Positions 1 through 6,901 of a DNA stretch of 25,151 nt are shown here, in pieces. This DNA is from a virus, in IMG/VR virus record IMGVR_UViG_3300048930_001157, positions 1-25,151 of that record, one strand, 5' to 3'. A program made the translations under genes and the position numbers. The stretch's first letter is position 1. Each line of letters begins with the position of its first letter. Below the pieces are notes generated by a model, which was not told where the DNA came from, ran no database searches, and saw only the letters and a program-made list of their open reading frames with translations.

Positions 1-467
1 ATACTATTACCATGAGAGAGGCCATTGCTGAAGGGTGGACTAAAAATAATAAATATAAAACCCTGCCTGAACTAATGTTAAGATATAGAGCAGCTACGCT
101 TCTTATTAGAACCCATGTCCCGGAAGTTTTAAATGGGATGCATATGGTTGAGGAAATAGAGGTTGCAACTAAGGACGTTACGCCTAGTAAATCCGCCAGT
201 ATAAGTAGCAAGATTGACTCCATTTTATCTCATCAGGAAGAAGAGGTCAAAAACCTAGAGCCAAATGATACGATAGAGAAAAGGGCAACTTTGAGTACGC
301 TAAGTGGTCTAATTATGCTCCATAACGTGCCAGATGAGATAATAAACAAGTGGACACGTGCTGCAGGAGTTGAAAGCATTGCCGATCTTGACGCCGAAAA
401 GCAGCAAGCCTGTATAAAATATATTAATGAGCAGTATAACTATTCGCATGATATAGAGGCGGCATAA
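1..467 (+). CDS. recT: RecT-family single-strand annealing protein, C-terminal part (5' end outside window)
   Basis: The reading frame is open to the left edge: codons before the first ATG at 12 read T-I-T with no stop, so this is the last ~154 residues of a longer protein. The visible start matches the C-terminal part of RecT-type phage recombinases: a W-T-K segment, then KTLPELMLRYRAA followed by a PEVLNGM-x-x-VEE stretch, where family members typically have a 'MPxxMLRYRAAxxxxRxxAPEVLMGMxxVEE' pattern (from memory). The remaining ~90 residues are an acidic, helical tail without a recognised motif. RecT proteins anneal complementary single strands and usually work with an exonuclease or SSB, which would lie to the left. 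The assignment rests on the short conserved block. Confidence 0.75.
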   Translation, partial: TITMREAIAEGWTKNNKYKTLPELMLRYRAATLLIRTHVPEVLNGMHMVEEIEVATKDVTPSKSASISSKIDSILSHQEEEVKNLEPNDTIEKRATLSTLSGLIMLHNVPDEIINKWTRAAGVESIADLDAEKQQACIKYINEQYNYSHDIEAA

Positions 468-494
468 AAGCCTGGAATATTATTACTGTTTAGA

Positions 495-515
495 GTAGAA
501 TGTAGAGCGTAGAAC
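495..515. repeat. three tandem degenerate heptamers
   Basis: GTAGAAT, GTAGAGC and GTAGAAC follow one another directly in the 61-base gap between the recT-like gene and the nuclease gene. No Shine-Dalgarno sequence is obvious before the next ATG at 529. The repeat may be slippage noise; no function is claimed. Confidence 0.35.
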
Positions 516-528
516 TAAAGTAATAAAT

Positions 529-1473
529 ATGGAAAAGATATCGCCTCGAGTAGACATTTGCTTTAAAAAATTATTTGGAGTTGAAGAGAATAAGGATTTA
601 CTGATCTCTCTTATAAACTCTATTGTCGGCACAGAAGATCAGGTATCAGATATTACCTTACTTAATCCTTATAATGCCCAAAACTTTAGACAAGATAAAT
701 TATCGATACTAGACGTTAAGGCTACCAATCAGGACGGCAAAAGGTTCAACATTGAGATTCAAATTAGTGATGAAGCCGATTATGACAAAAGAGCCCTTTA
801 CTACTGGGCAAGATTATATACAGAGCAATTACAGGCAGGTCATGATTACTCGTTACTAGCTAAAGCAATCGGCATTCATATACTTAATTTTACTTCGATA
901 CCGGATGCAAAAAACTATCATAATGTATTCCATATTACGGAAAAAGAGAACGGATTTACCTATTTTAAGGATTTAGAACTCCATACCATTGAGTTAAATA
1001 AATTTACCAGGGATTCAAGTGAGGAACTAGCCGATATAGTAGCTAAAACAAAAAATGCCCTTGATAGGTGGCTTGCTTTTCTAACCAGGCATGATCTGCT
1101 AAAATTTGACCGGTTACCTAAAGAACTGGATGACGATAAGCTAAAGAAAGCATTACAGGTGCTAGATGTCCTAAGCTTTAGCCAAGAGGAAAGAGAACTA
1201 TACGAGGATCATCTAAAATGGCTTAGGATAGAGGCTAATACCCTAAAGAAAACCGCAGCGGAAGCTTTAGCTCAAGGAATTTCTATTGGTAAGCAGGAAG
1301 GTATTTCTATTGGTAAGCAGGAAGGTATTTCTATCGGTAAACAGGAGGGAATGGAGGAAGGTATAAAAAAAACGGCACTTAATATGATCAAGCAAAAACT
1401 GGATGATAAGTTAATTTCTTCAGTAACGGGTTTAAGTGTAGAAGAAATATTAAAGCTAAAAAACCGGGGTTAA
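529..1473 (+). CDS. Rpn-family PD-(D/E)XK nuclease / putative transposase
   Basis: This 314-residue protein has the layout of the Rpn / PDDEXK_2 family, often annotated as a putative transposase and very common in Rickettsiales and other symbionts. It opens with ISPRVDICFKKLFG, typical of the family. It carries the nuclease core D62 (ILDVKA) and E76-x-Q78 (FNIEIQIS), followed by the helix with YYWARLY. Residues ~250-273 are three copies of GISIGKQE leading into MEEGIKK, a repeat-rich linker typical of these proteins, then a helical C-terminus. Characterised members are DNA endonucleases that promote RecA-independent recombination (family knowledge). All putative catalytic residues are present and the frame is intact. 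It lies 61 bases after the recT-like gene in the same direction. No strong ribosome-binding site is visible, and the flanks carry no terminal inverted repeats, so it reads as a stand-alone gene rather than an insertion sequence. Confidence 0.85.
   Translation: MEKISPRVDICFKKLFGVEENKDLLISLINSIVGTEDQVSDITLLNPYNAQNFRQDKLSILDVKATNQDGKRFNIEIQISDEADYDKRALYYWARLYTEQLQAGHDYSLLAKAIGIHILNFTSIPDAKNYHNVFHITEKENGFTYFKDLELHTIELNKFTRDSSEELADIVAKTKNALDRWLAFLTRHDLLKFDRLPKELDDDKLKKALQVLDVLSFSQEERELYEDHLKWLRIEANTLKKTAAEALAQGISIGKQEGISIGKQEGISIGKQEGMEEGIKKTALNMIKQKLDDKLISSVTGLSVEEILKLKNRG
1276..1347 (+). repeat. three 24-bp tandem repeats inside the Rpn gene
   Basis: Units at 1276-1299, 1300-1323 and 1324-1347 encode GISIGKQE three times in frame. 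Units 1 and 2 differ at one base and unit 3 carries three changes from unit 2, so the array is probably recent and length-variable. A partial fourth unit (GMEEG) follows. Copy-number change would stay in frame and alter only the linker. Confidence 0.85.
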
Positions 1474-1474
1474 T

Positions 1475-1525
1475 TTTTAACGAGAAAACCGAGGATTGGA
1501 TTATTTCTGCTATAATAAAAATAAA
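1475..1525 (+). promoter_or_regulatory. candidate promoter P1, extended -10 type, copy 1 of a 51-bp repeat
   Basis: A TATAAT at 1511-1516 is preceded by TGC at 1508-1510, giving an extended -10 element. No good -35 hexamer sits at 16-18 bases. The whole 51 bases recur at 2066-2116 with only five differences, all transitions, so the upstream half (TTTTAAC-R-AGAAAACCGA) may be a binding site for an activator. It begins 2 bases after the Rpn stop codon and would start a transcript about 40 bases before the 53-codon gene at 1566. Confidence 0.7.
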
Positions 1526-1565
1526 ACCCACGTTATTTGTAAAAATTTAATAGGAAGGATGTGTT

Positions 1566-1727
1566 ATGGCAAATAATTTTAATATTGATAAAGCAGAGAG
1601 AGCTTTAGAAATAGCAATGAGTAAATCTGATAATAAATTTTTAGATGAAAATTTAGAAGCGGCAAAAAAGATTTATGATTTTTTAGTAGGTAAGTCTCAT
1701 CATTTTTTAAATAATGAGACTAAGTAG
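1566..1727 (+). CDS. small hypothetical protein, 53 residues
   Basis: ATG at 1566, stop TAG at 1725-1727. The case for a real gene is a strong Shine-Dalgarno (AGGAAGGA, 1552-1559) six bases before the ATG, promoter P1 upstream and a hairpin at its 3' end. The protein begins MANNFNIDKAERALEIAMSK and is predicted to be mostly helical and mixed-charge, with no signal peptide, membrane segment or Cys motif. I do not recognise a family. It converges on the 71-codon minus-strand gene, whose stop codon lies 1 base beyond. Short size leaves some doubt. Confidence 0.6.
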   Translation: MANNFNIDKAERALEIAMSKSDNKFLDENLEAAKKIYDFLVGKSHHFLNNETK

Positions 1728-1735
1728 TTTATTTT
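1693..1735 (+). terminator. candidate terminator hairpin at convergent gene ends
   Basis: AGTCTCAT (1693-1700) pairs perfectly with ATGAGACT (1714-1721), with ATT/AAT pairing possible inside the loop. A T-rich run (TTTATTTTT) follows at 1728-1736 on plus. The stem overlaps the last codons of the 53-codon gene. The 8-base stem is AT-rich and the T-run is several bases from it, so this is moderate evidence. Confidence 0.45.
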
Positions 1736-1944
1736 TCAGAAGGCAATTCTGGAGCATTCGCATATTGTTCTTTGACTGCACGAAGACAGGAAATATATAA
1801 TTCTAGGAGATATTGATTTCTTTCTTTTTCTTCCATGGGGTTAAAGATAGCTTGAGGTGTTTCAGACTTTAAATCACAATAAAGTTTGTAAGCTGTTTCT
1901 TCAGAGTTAGTAAGTTTTAAAGTATAATTTTTGTTATCGGCCAT
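1729..1944 (-). CDS. small hypothetical protein, 71 residues
   Basis: The protein begins MADNKNYTLKLTNSEETAYK and is acidic-to-neutral and probably helical, with no recognised motif. The ATG at 1944 is preceded only by a weak GGAT. It is convergent with the 53-codon gene and divergent from the ejection-protein cassette starting at 2149; the 204-base divergent region holds a hairpin (1976-2010) and promoter P2. Possibly a phage accessory or regulatory protein, but nothing in the sequence shows that. Confidence 0.5.
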   Translation of the reverse strand: MADNKNYTLKLTNSEETAYKLYCDLKSETPQAIFNPMEEKERNQYLLELYISCLRAVKEQYANAPELPSEK

Positions 1945-1975
1945 AATTATAAATCCATGTGAATTAAATTAAAGA

Positions 1976-2010
1976 AGAGGGATCAAATTAGCTTTAACTA
2001 ATCTCCCTCT
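1976..2010. other. interrupted inverted repeat in divergent intergenic region
   Basis: AGAGGGA (1976-1982) pairs with TCCCTCT (2004-2010), and inside it ATTAG (1987-1991) pairs with CTAAT (1998-2002) around a 6-base loop. No T-run follows in either direction, so a terminator is not favoured. It lies upstream of both the minus gene (start 1944) and promoter P2 (2066). It could be an operator or a leader hairpin of the minus-strand transcript. Confidence 0.4.
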
Positions 2011-2065
2011 AAATTATATAGCATACAAGTTTAACCTGCTTAACATAAAACTAATTAATCTATAG

Positions 2066-2116
2066 TTTTAACAAGAAAACCGAAGATTAGATTGTTTCTG
2101 TTATAATAAAAATAAA
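2066..2116 (+). promoter_or_regulatory. candidate promoter P2, extended -10 type, copy 2 of the 51-bp repeat
   Basis: This copy has 46 of 51 bases identical to P1 (1475-1525). TATAAT at 2102-2107 follows TGT at 2099-2101. Predicted transcription would begin around 2114, about 35 bases before the ATG at 2149, making this the likely promoter of the plus-strand ejection-protein operon. Every difference between the copies is a transition and the -10 core is unchanged. Confidence 0.75.
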
Positions 2117-2148
2117 GCTTTTATTTTTGTTATATCCTAGAGGCAAAA

Positions 2149-3654
2149 ATGCAAAATTATGATCCATATTTAAATACTTATAATTACCCTTACAGTACTT
2201 TTGAGCCTTACGGTTCACCCTCTTATCAAGATAATCAAATACCTGATTCTCGTTATGAAAATGGAGGGTATGAATATCACGGTGTGCCATATGAGAATGG
2301 TTATGATACTACAGGAGTGCAGTATTCTTTTAAAGAAGGAGGCTCGGTTAGAGAAGAGGAGCTACCAAGGCTTGCCGATCTTATTCAAAGATACGGAAGA
2401 AATGGCGATACTGAGCTTGCCCATATTAATCCTATAGAAGCTCAAGTGTTAAAAAGTCTAGGAGGAAGCGGGACGATAAATCCTGCTACCGGACTTCGTG
2501 AATATAGTTTCTGGAAAAAACCATGGAAAGCAATAAGGAGCGTAATAGGAGGAGGAGCTGGAGCAGTTATCGGTAACATGATTGCGCCCGGAATAGGCGG
2601 TATTATTGGTGGTGCACTTGGTCAGGGAGTACAGCACGCAGCAAGAGGCAAGAGTGCTGTAAGTGGAGCTTTGAAAGGAGCAGGTATGGGCGCAGCTCTT
2701 CCGTCAGTTGCATCTGTTCTCGGCTCGGGAGCAAGTAAGCTAGGTAGCACGGCTATTGGCTCTAGTCTTAGCAATTACGGCAGTACTAATGCAATATTGC
2801 CTTCCCTCGGTCTTGGTGAGTCAGGTAGTAGCGGATTATTTGGGCTTGGAGGAAGTAATCCTTATGTAAGTGGTGGGGCTTTAGGTAGCGCAGCTGCACT
2901 TTCTTCCGGTATGGGAGGTGGAGTGCCACCTCAGTATGTACAATATCCGCAAATGCAATATCCAGGCTACCCTTATGTAGATAACAGGGGTTTTCTAGAA
3001 AAGTTTGGTGATAATGCAAAAGACTATTTAACGCAGCCAGGGAATTTACTAACACTTGGGGCAGTAGCGGCTCAATATGCCGGTCGGCAGAAGCCAAAAA
3101 CTCCAGAGAAAATAGCTGAAGAAGAGAGAAGATATCGAAACGCAAGTCGGAAGACTATTGCCGAAATTGAAGCTGACGAAGCTCTAGAAACTGCACGCCA
3201 GGATTTACAAAAAAAGCAGAAAAACAAGCGCTTAGATGAAGATATAAAGAACATGGGTCGTATTAAACGGCGCGTTGTATCACCTGAGGAGTTTGCAAGA
3301 ACCGGTCGCTGGCTTGAGTATAAGGATGATGAAGGCAATCCTGTTAGAATGAAAGGCGGCGGGAGAGCCCGTAGTCCTTATGCTTATTTAACAGAAGAAA
3401 TTTATTACCCTACAAGCCCTATAGGTTATTTAAGCGGTGATACCGGCGGTCAGGATGATTTAATTGATGCAAAGCTTAGCGACGGCGAATATGTGTTTGA
3501 CGCATCAACAGTGTCTGATTTAGGGGATGGTAATAATGCAGCGGGAGCGCGCAAGCTGGATAGCTTCCGTAAAAATATCCGCAAACACAAAAGAGGAGGG
3601 AAAATTGCTCTTCCGCCACGCGTAAAGTCTTTAGAGAGTTATTTAAGGGGATAA
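2149..3654 (+). CDS. podoviral internal virion / ejection-type protein with glycine-zipper segment
   Basis: 501 residues. The N-terminal ~60 residues are Tyr/Pro/Asn-rich and low complexity. Residues ~85-118 contain INPIEAQVLKSLGGSGTINP-x-TGL, and residues ~431-482 contain a GGQDDLIDAKLSDGEYVFDA block followed by a helix of K/R-rich residues and KRGGK. I associate both blocks with large podovirus structural proteins (from memory). Between them, residues 132-160 form a Gly/Ala/Ile glycine-zipper (IGGGAGAVIGNMIAPGIGGI) capable of inserting in a membrane, with further Gly-rich sequence to ~260. This fits a virion protein delivered into the host envelope during DNA ejection. It is first in a four-gene plus-strand run; its stop at 3654 is one base from the next ATG. 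The exact virion role is inferred. Confidence 0.65.
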   Translation: MQNYDPYLNTYNYPYSTFEPYGSPSYQDNQIPDSRYENGGYEYHGVPYENGYDTTGVQYSFKEGGSVREEELPRLADLIQRYGRNGDTELAHINPIEAQVLKSLGGSGTINPATGLREYSFWKKPWKAIRSVIGGGAGAVIGNMIAPGIGGIIGGALGQGVQHAARGKSAVSGALKGAGMGAALPSVASVLGSGASKLGSTAIGSSLSNYGSTNAILPSLGLGESGSSGLFGLGGSNPYVSGGALGSAAALSSGMGGGVPPQYVQYPQMQYPGYPYVDNRGFLEKFGDNAKDYLTQPGNLLTLGAVAAQYAGRQKPKTPEKIAEEERRYRNASRKTIAEIEADEALETARQDLQKKQKNKRLDEDIKNMGRIKRRVVSPEEFARTGRWLEYKDDEGNPVRMKGGGRARSPYAYLTEEIYYPTSPIGYLSGDTGGQDDLIDAKLSDGEYVFDASTVSDLGDGNNAAGARKLDSFRKNIRKHKRGGKIALPPRVKSLESYLRG

Positions 3655-3655
3655 G

Positions 3656-5689
3656 ATGAAAATACACAACTTAAATGACCTCCGAGAGCAGGCACTTAGC
3701 CTAATTAATCGTGATATAGGGCGAATGGTAAGTAACCAAGCACCCGTATATAGAGGAAAGACTAGTGTTCCGATGTCTGCTTTAACGCAGAAGAAACGAA
3801 CGCTGGAAGAGCAGTTTAATAACGCTCCTGCTCCTTACACTATGGAAGCGAGCGGTGTTTTAAGTAGAAAGCCGCAAGGTTTTAGTGGAGAGCAAAAAAC
3901 CTCTTTACTGGATATACTCTCATCCGGTCAAAGGCTGGTAGGCGATACCGGATGGAAGATGATAGGAAAACAGTTTGGAGATAGGACTAATAGCAGACAA
4001 TCGGGGTTTTATAATAAATTTGATAAGAACCTAAATAAAGGTCTTCCATTATCACGTGTTGGTATAGATGCCTTAAGTGCCGATGCGAAAGGTTTGGAAT
4101 CTGAATTTAACGAGGGTTTGGGGAATAGTTTAAATGCCCTTGGTAACGCCGAAAAGGCAAAGAGAGCAGGACTTACTAATATGCTGGGGCAATTCGGCAA
4201 TCAGCAGCATATATACTCACATTTGGCAAATTCGGCAGATAAGGACAAGTACTACGCGGAATTAAATGCTCCAAAGCAAAAGATGAAGGCGTTATACAAT
4301 ATAGTAAATAGCGGGGGTAATCCTGATAACATGGGGCCTTATGGTGAAGCAGCAGCAGTTAAGCGCCTCGAAAAGGGGCTGAATCTTTATAATAGCCCGA
4401 CTCCTACTTACAGTGGTCAGCAGCTAGCTAATGTTCCTGAAGATTTAGCCCTGTCGCATCGCCTGTTAGGAGATTTGAGTCATGATTATAATGATTCATC
4501 AAAGGAAGCAAGAGATAAGCTTTACGACTCGTTAATGGGGCAAGAGAATGTTGGCTCGCGAGCTATAGGCGATTTACCTACGATTTATGATCCGCAAGTA
4601 GATAAACTTGATGCTGATACCAAACGTCTTTTAAAAGCGGAAAAGGCTAGAATCAGTATGGATCATGAGCGAAAGGGTACTTATGGATCACAATCACATT
4701 TATCACAAACCGAGGATGCTATTAATAGAATTGCCAAGACTCGTTTTGGCAATAGAAACAATCTATTACAGGATGTACTCAGAGGAAGAATGAGCGGTTT
4801 AAATAAAAGTGACATGAATGATTTAAACCGGTTAAATAGTTTAGGTCAGCAAGGATTGTCCGAATATCAGGACGTACTTGGCAAGATTAGCGGAATGAAC
4901 CAGCTCGGAGTAGACAAGTGGCTAAATACGCAAGATGAGTTAAACCAGAGGCGGGAGCGATTTGAAGAAGAGAGGAATCAGGAATGGCCACAAGGTTCTG
5001 GAAGTGATATTGTAAAATACAATGTAAGCCCAGAAATTAGCAGTATTTTTGCTAATCCGGGTGTCAGTAATAATCCCTCTGTTTATACGCCGTCTTTAAG
5101 ACCAAATATTCATGCACTCGCTCAATATGCGCAGGTTGTGCCGGTAAGTCATAGTGAAACGGAGCTTGAGAGCAACCTAAATCAGGATATGGGGGGTATC
5201 AAGAATTATGCTGATTTTGAAAATACTAAGCTGCAAAAAAAGAGAGAAGAAGAGGCAAGGCGTCAGGAAGAGGAAAGATTAAAGCTTCTAAAAATAGCTG
5301 AAGAAAATCGTATCAGGAAAGAGAAGGAACAAGCATTAAAAATAGCGGAAGAAAAAAAAGTAGAACAGGCAAACAAATTATATCTTGAAAGATTAGAGCA
5401 ATATAAAGAATCGGCAGCAAAGAGGGATAACTTATATAATAGTTCCAACGTCAATGGCGTTAATGCTTTTTCATGGTCTAAACAAAATCCAACACATGGG
5501 TTTAAACGGTTTTTAGAAAATTCTTTAAAAGTGCCGCCTAATACGGCCGATAATATTAGGATAATTAAAAACTTAAATAGGAACTTACCTTTATATTTAG
5601 AAGAAGTAAAAAGAGCTGATTATTTCTGGGATCAATATAATAAATATTATCAGGATATGATGAAATTAAAAGGGCAATTAAATAGTTAA
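3656..5689 (+). CDS. large coiled-coil phage protein, probable ejection / internal virion protein
   Basis: 677 residues. The ATG follows the preceding stop by one base and has AAGGGG upstream, so the two genes are likely co-translated. The N-terminal two thirds are polar, Asn/Gly/Leu-rich and mostly helical, without a recognised enzyme motif. Residues ~522-590 form a highly charged K/E/R/Q coiled coil, followed by a Tyr-rich helical tail. There is no signal peptide or membrane segment. Size, helical character and position between two other candidate ejection proteins suggest a podoviral internal protein (the role of P22 gp7/gp16/gp20 or T7 gp14-16), but there is no diagnostic motif. The assignment is by context. 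Confidence 0.5.
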   Translation: MKIHNLNDLREQALSLINRDIGRMVSNQAPVYRGKTSVPMSALTQKKRTLEEQFNNAPAPYTMEASGVLSRKPQGFSGEQKTSLLDILSSGQRLVGDTGWKMIGKQFGDRTNSRQSGFYNKFDKNLNKGLPLSRVGIDALSADAKGLESEFNEGLGNSLNALGNAEKAKRAGLTNMLGQFGNQQHIYSHLANSADKDKYYAELNAPKQKMKALYNIVNSGGNPDNMGPYGEAAAVKRLEKGLNLYNSPTPTYSGQQLANVPEDLALSHRLLGDLSHDYNDSSKEARDKLYDSLMGQENVGSRAIGDLPTIYDPQVDKLDADTKRLLKAEKARISMDHERKGTYGSQSHLSQTEDAINRIAKTRFGNRNNLLQDVLRGRMSGLNKSDMNDLNRLNSLGQQGLSEYQDVLGKISGMNQLGVDKWLNTQDELNQRRERFEEERNQEWPQGSGSDIVKYNVSPEISSIFANPGVSNNPSVYTPSLRPNIHALAQYAQVVPVSHSETELESNLNQDMGGIKNYADFENTKLQKKREEEARRQEEERLKLLKIAEENRIRKEKEQALKIAEEKKVEQANKLYLERLEQYKESAAKRDNLYNSSNVNGVNAFSWSKQNPTHGFKRFLENSLKVPPNTADNIRIIKNLNRNLPLYLEEVKRADYFWDQYNKYYQDMMKLKGQLNS

Positions 5690-5723
5690 ATTTTAGTTTA
5701 TTTTTATAAATATAATATTGATT

Positions 5724-6899
5724 ATGATTATGGAAGAAGAAATATTAAATCGCATGCAAGCTCTTCCCGAGAGAAGAAATCCTTTTGATGAAGGAATAGC
5801 AAAAGCAGTTAGCAGCACCCGAAGCAACTTAGGGATGAATAGGGATCAGCAGCATAGAGCGATAAATAATGCGTTACTTGCTCTTGGTAATGGTTTAGCA
5901 AACGAGCCTGTGCAGCGTGGTTTTAAGAATAATTTAGGGGTAATAGGGCGGGCAATGAATCCGGCTTTGGCCGCTTATAATACTAGCGAGGATGCTGCAA
6001 TTGCTGAAAATGAACAACTAGCAAATCAAATATTGCAGCAACAAAGGGCACAAGAAGCGTTAGAAGCAGCCAAAGAGGAAAAAGCATGGTATCGTAAATT
6101 CCAGGAGAGGCAGCTGGAAGAAACTAAAAGAGCCCATAATTTACTGGATAATTTTAGAAAAGAAGAATTACAGTACAAAAAGAATAAATACGGCTCTGAT
6201 TCAGAATTAGATAGATTAGCTCCAAAAATTATGACGGACTCTAAACAGGATAAAGCTGGGGAGGATGCAAAAAAAACAGGTGCTTATCTTAAAGATGTTA
6301 GAGAGGTAAAGGAAAATTATGAAAAATTAAAAGCTTTAATGAAAGAAAAAGGGATTAATGTTGATGATCCTTTTGTTTTTGAAAAATCTTTACAAGATTT
6401 TGGTTCTTTTATGAGTAGATTTTCAAATGATCCTGTAAAAAAGAAAATTGCTGCTCTATATAACGATCTTTATGCTGCAAGTAAAAAGATAGCAATAATG
6501 GGAGAGCAGACATTAAAAGGTGCAGCACCGACAGATTCAATGATAAAATATACAGATCAAAATAACTTATATCCAACTTTTGGAAAAGACAGTAAACATG
6601 TCTTTGAACAAAAATTACATAATCTTGAAAAAGAAGCGGAAGGAATTTACAATGCGGCAGCATTATCATCTAGAACCAAGCGTTTTATAGATAAAAATAA
6701 TTATAAACAAATAAAAAAATTCTTGAATGTTCAGGACTATGGTTTAACAGATATAGAACCGAATGAAGAACATCCCTCTGATCCATCTCCACAAGAAGAA
6801 TGGGTTAAAATTCAAGCACCTTCTGGAGTAATAGAAGAAATCCATTTTGAAGATGTACCAAAAGCTTTAAGTAGACCAGGTTATAGACGAGTACAATAA
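5724..6899 (+). CDS. coiled-coil phage protein, probable ejection / internal virion protein
   Basis: About 391 residues. The frame also offers a TTG at 5718 and an ATG at 5730; I chose the first ATG because none of the three has a Shine-Dalgarno, so the start is uncertain by four residues. The N-terminus has RNPFDEGIAKAV and an Ala/Asn/Gly stretch (INNALLALGNGLANEP). A long charged coiled coil spans ~90-157, and a helical domain follows to the C-terminus. The last ~35 residues are Pro-rich and may bind a partner. It stops two bases before the next ATG, so it belongs to the same operon. No family is recognised by motif. Confidence 0.5.
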   Translation: MIMEEEILNRMQALPERRNPFDEGIAKAVSSTRSNLGMNRDQQHRAINNALLALGNGLANEPVQRGFKNNLGVIGRAMNPALAAYNTSEDAAIAENEQLANQILQQQRAQEALEAAKEEKAWYRKFQERQLEETKRAHNLLDNFRKEELQYKKNKYGSDSELDRLAPKIMTDSKQDKAGEDAKKTGAYLKDVREVKENYEKLKALMKEKGINVDDPFVFEKSLQDFGSFMSRFSNDPVKKKIAALYNDLYAASKKIAIMGEQTLKGAAPTDSMIKYTDQNNLYPTFGKDSKHVFEQKLHNLEKEAEGIYNAAALSSRTKRFIDKNNYKQIKKFLNVQDYGLTDIEPNEEHPSDPSPQEEWVKIQAPSGVIEEIHFEDVPKALSRPGYRRVQ

Positions 6900-6901
6900 A
6901 T

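Noticed and set aside
1276-1347. CRISPR-like array
   Set aside because: The three 24-bp units are directly adjacent without spacers and encode an in-frame protein repeat.
5711-5730. TATAAT at 5711-5716 as a leaderless promoter for the 5724 gene
   Set aside because: The surroundings are almost pure A/T, there is no -35 or TG extension, and the gene sits in a tight operon.
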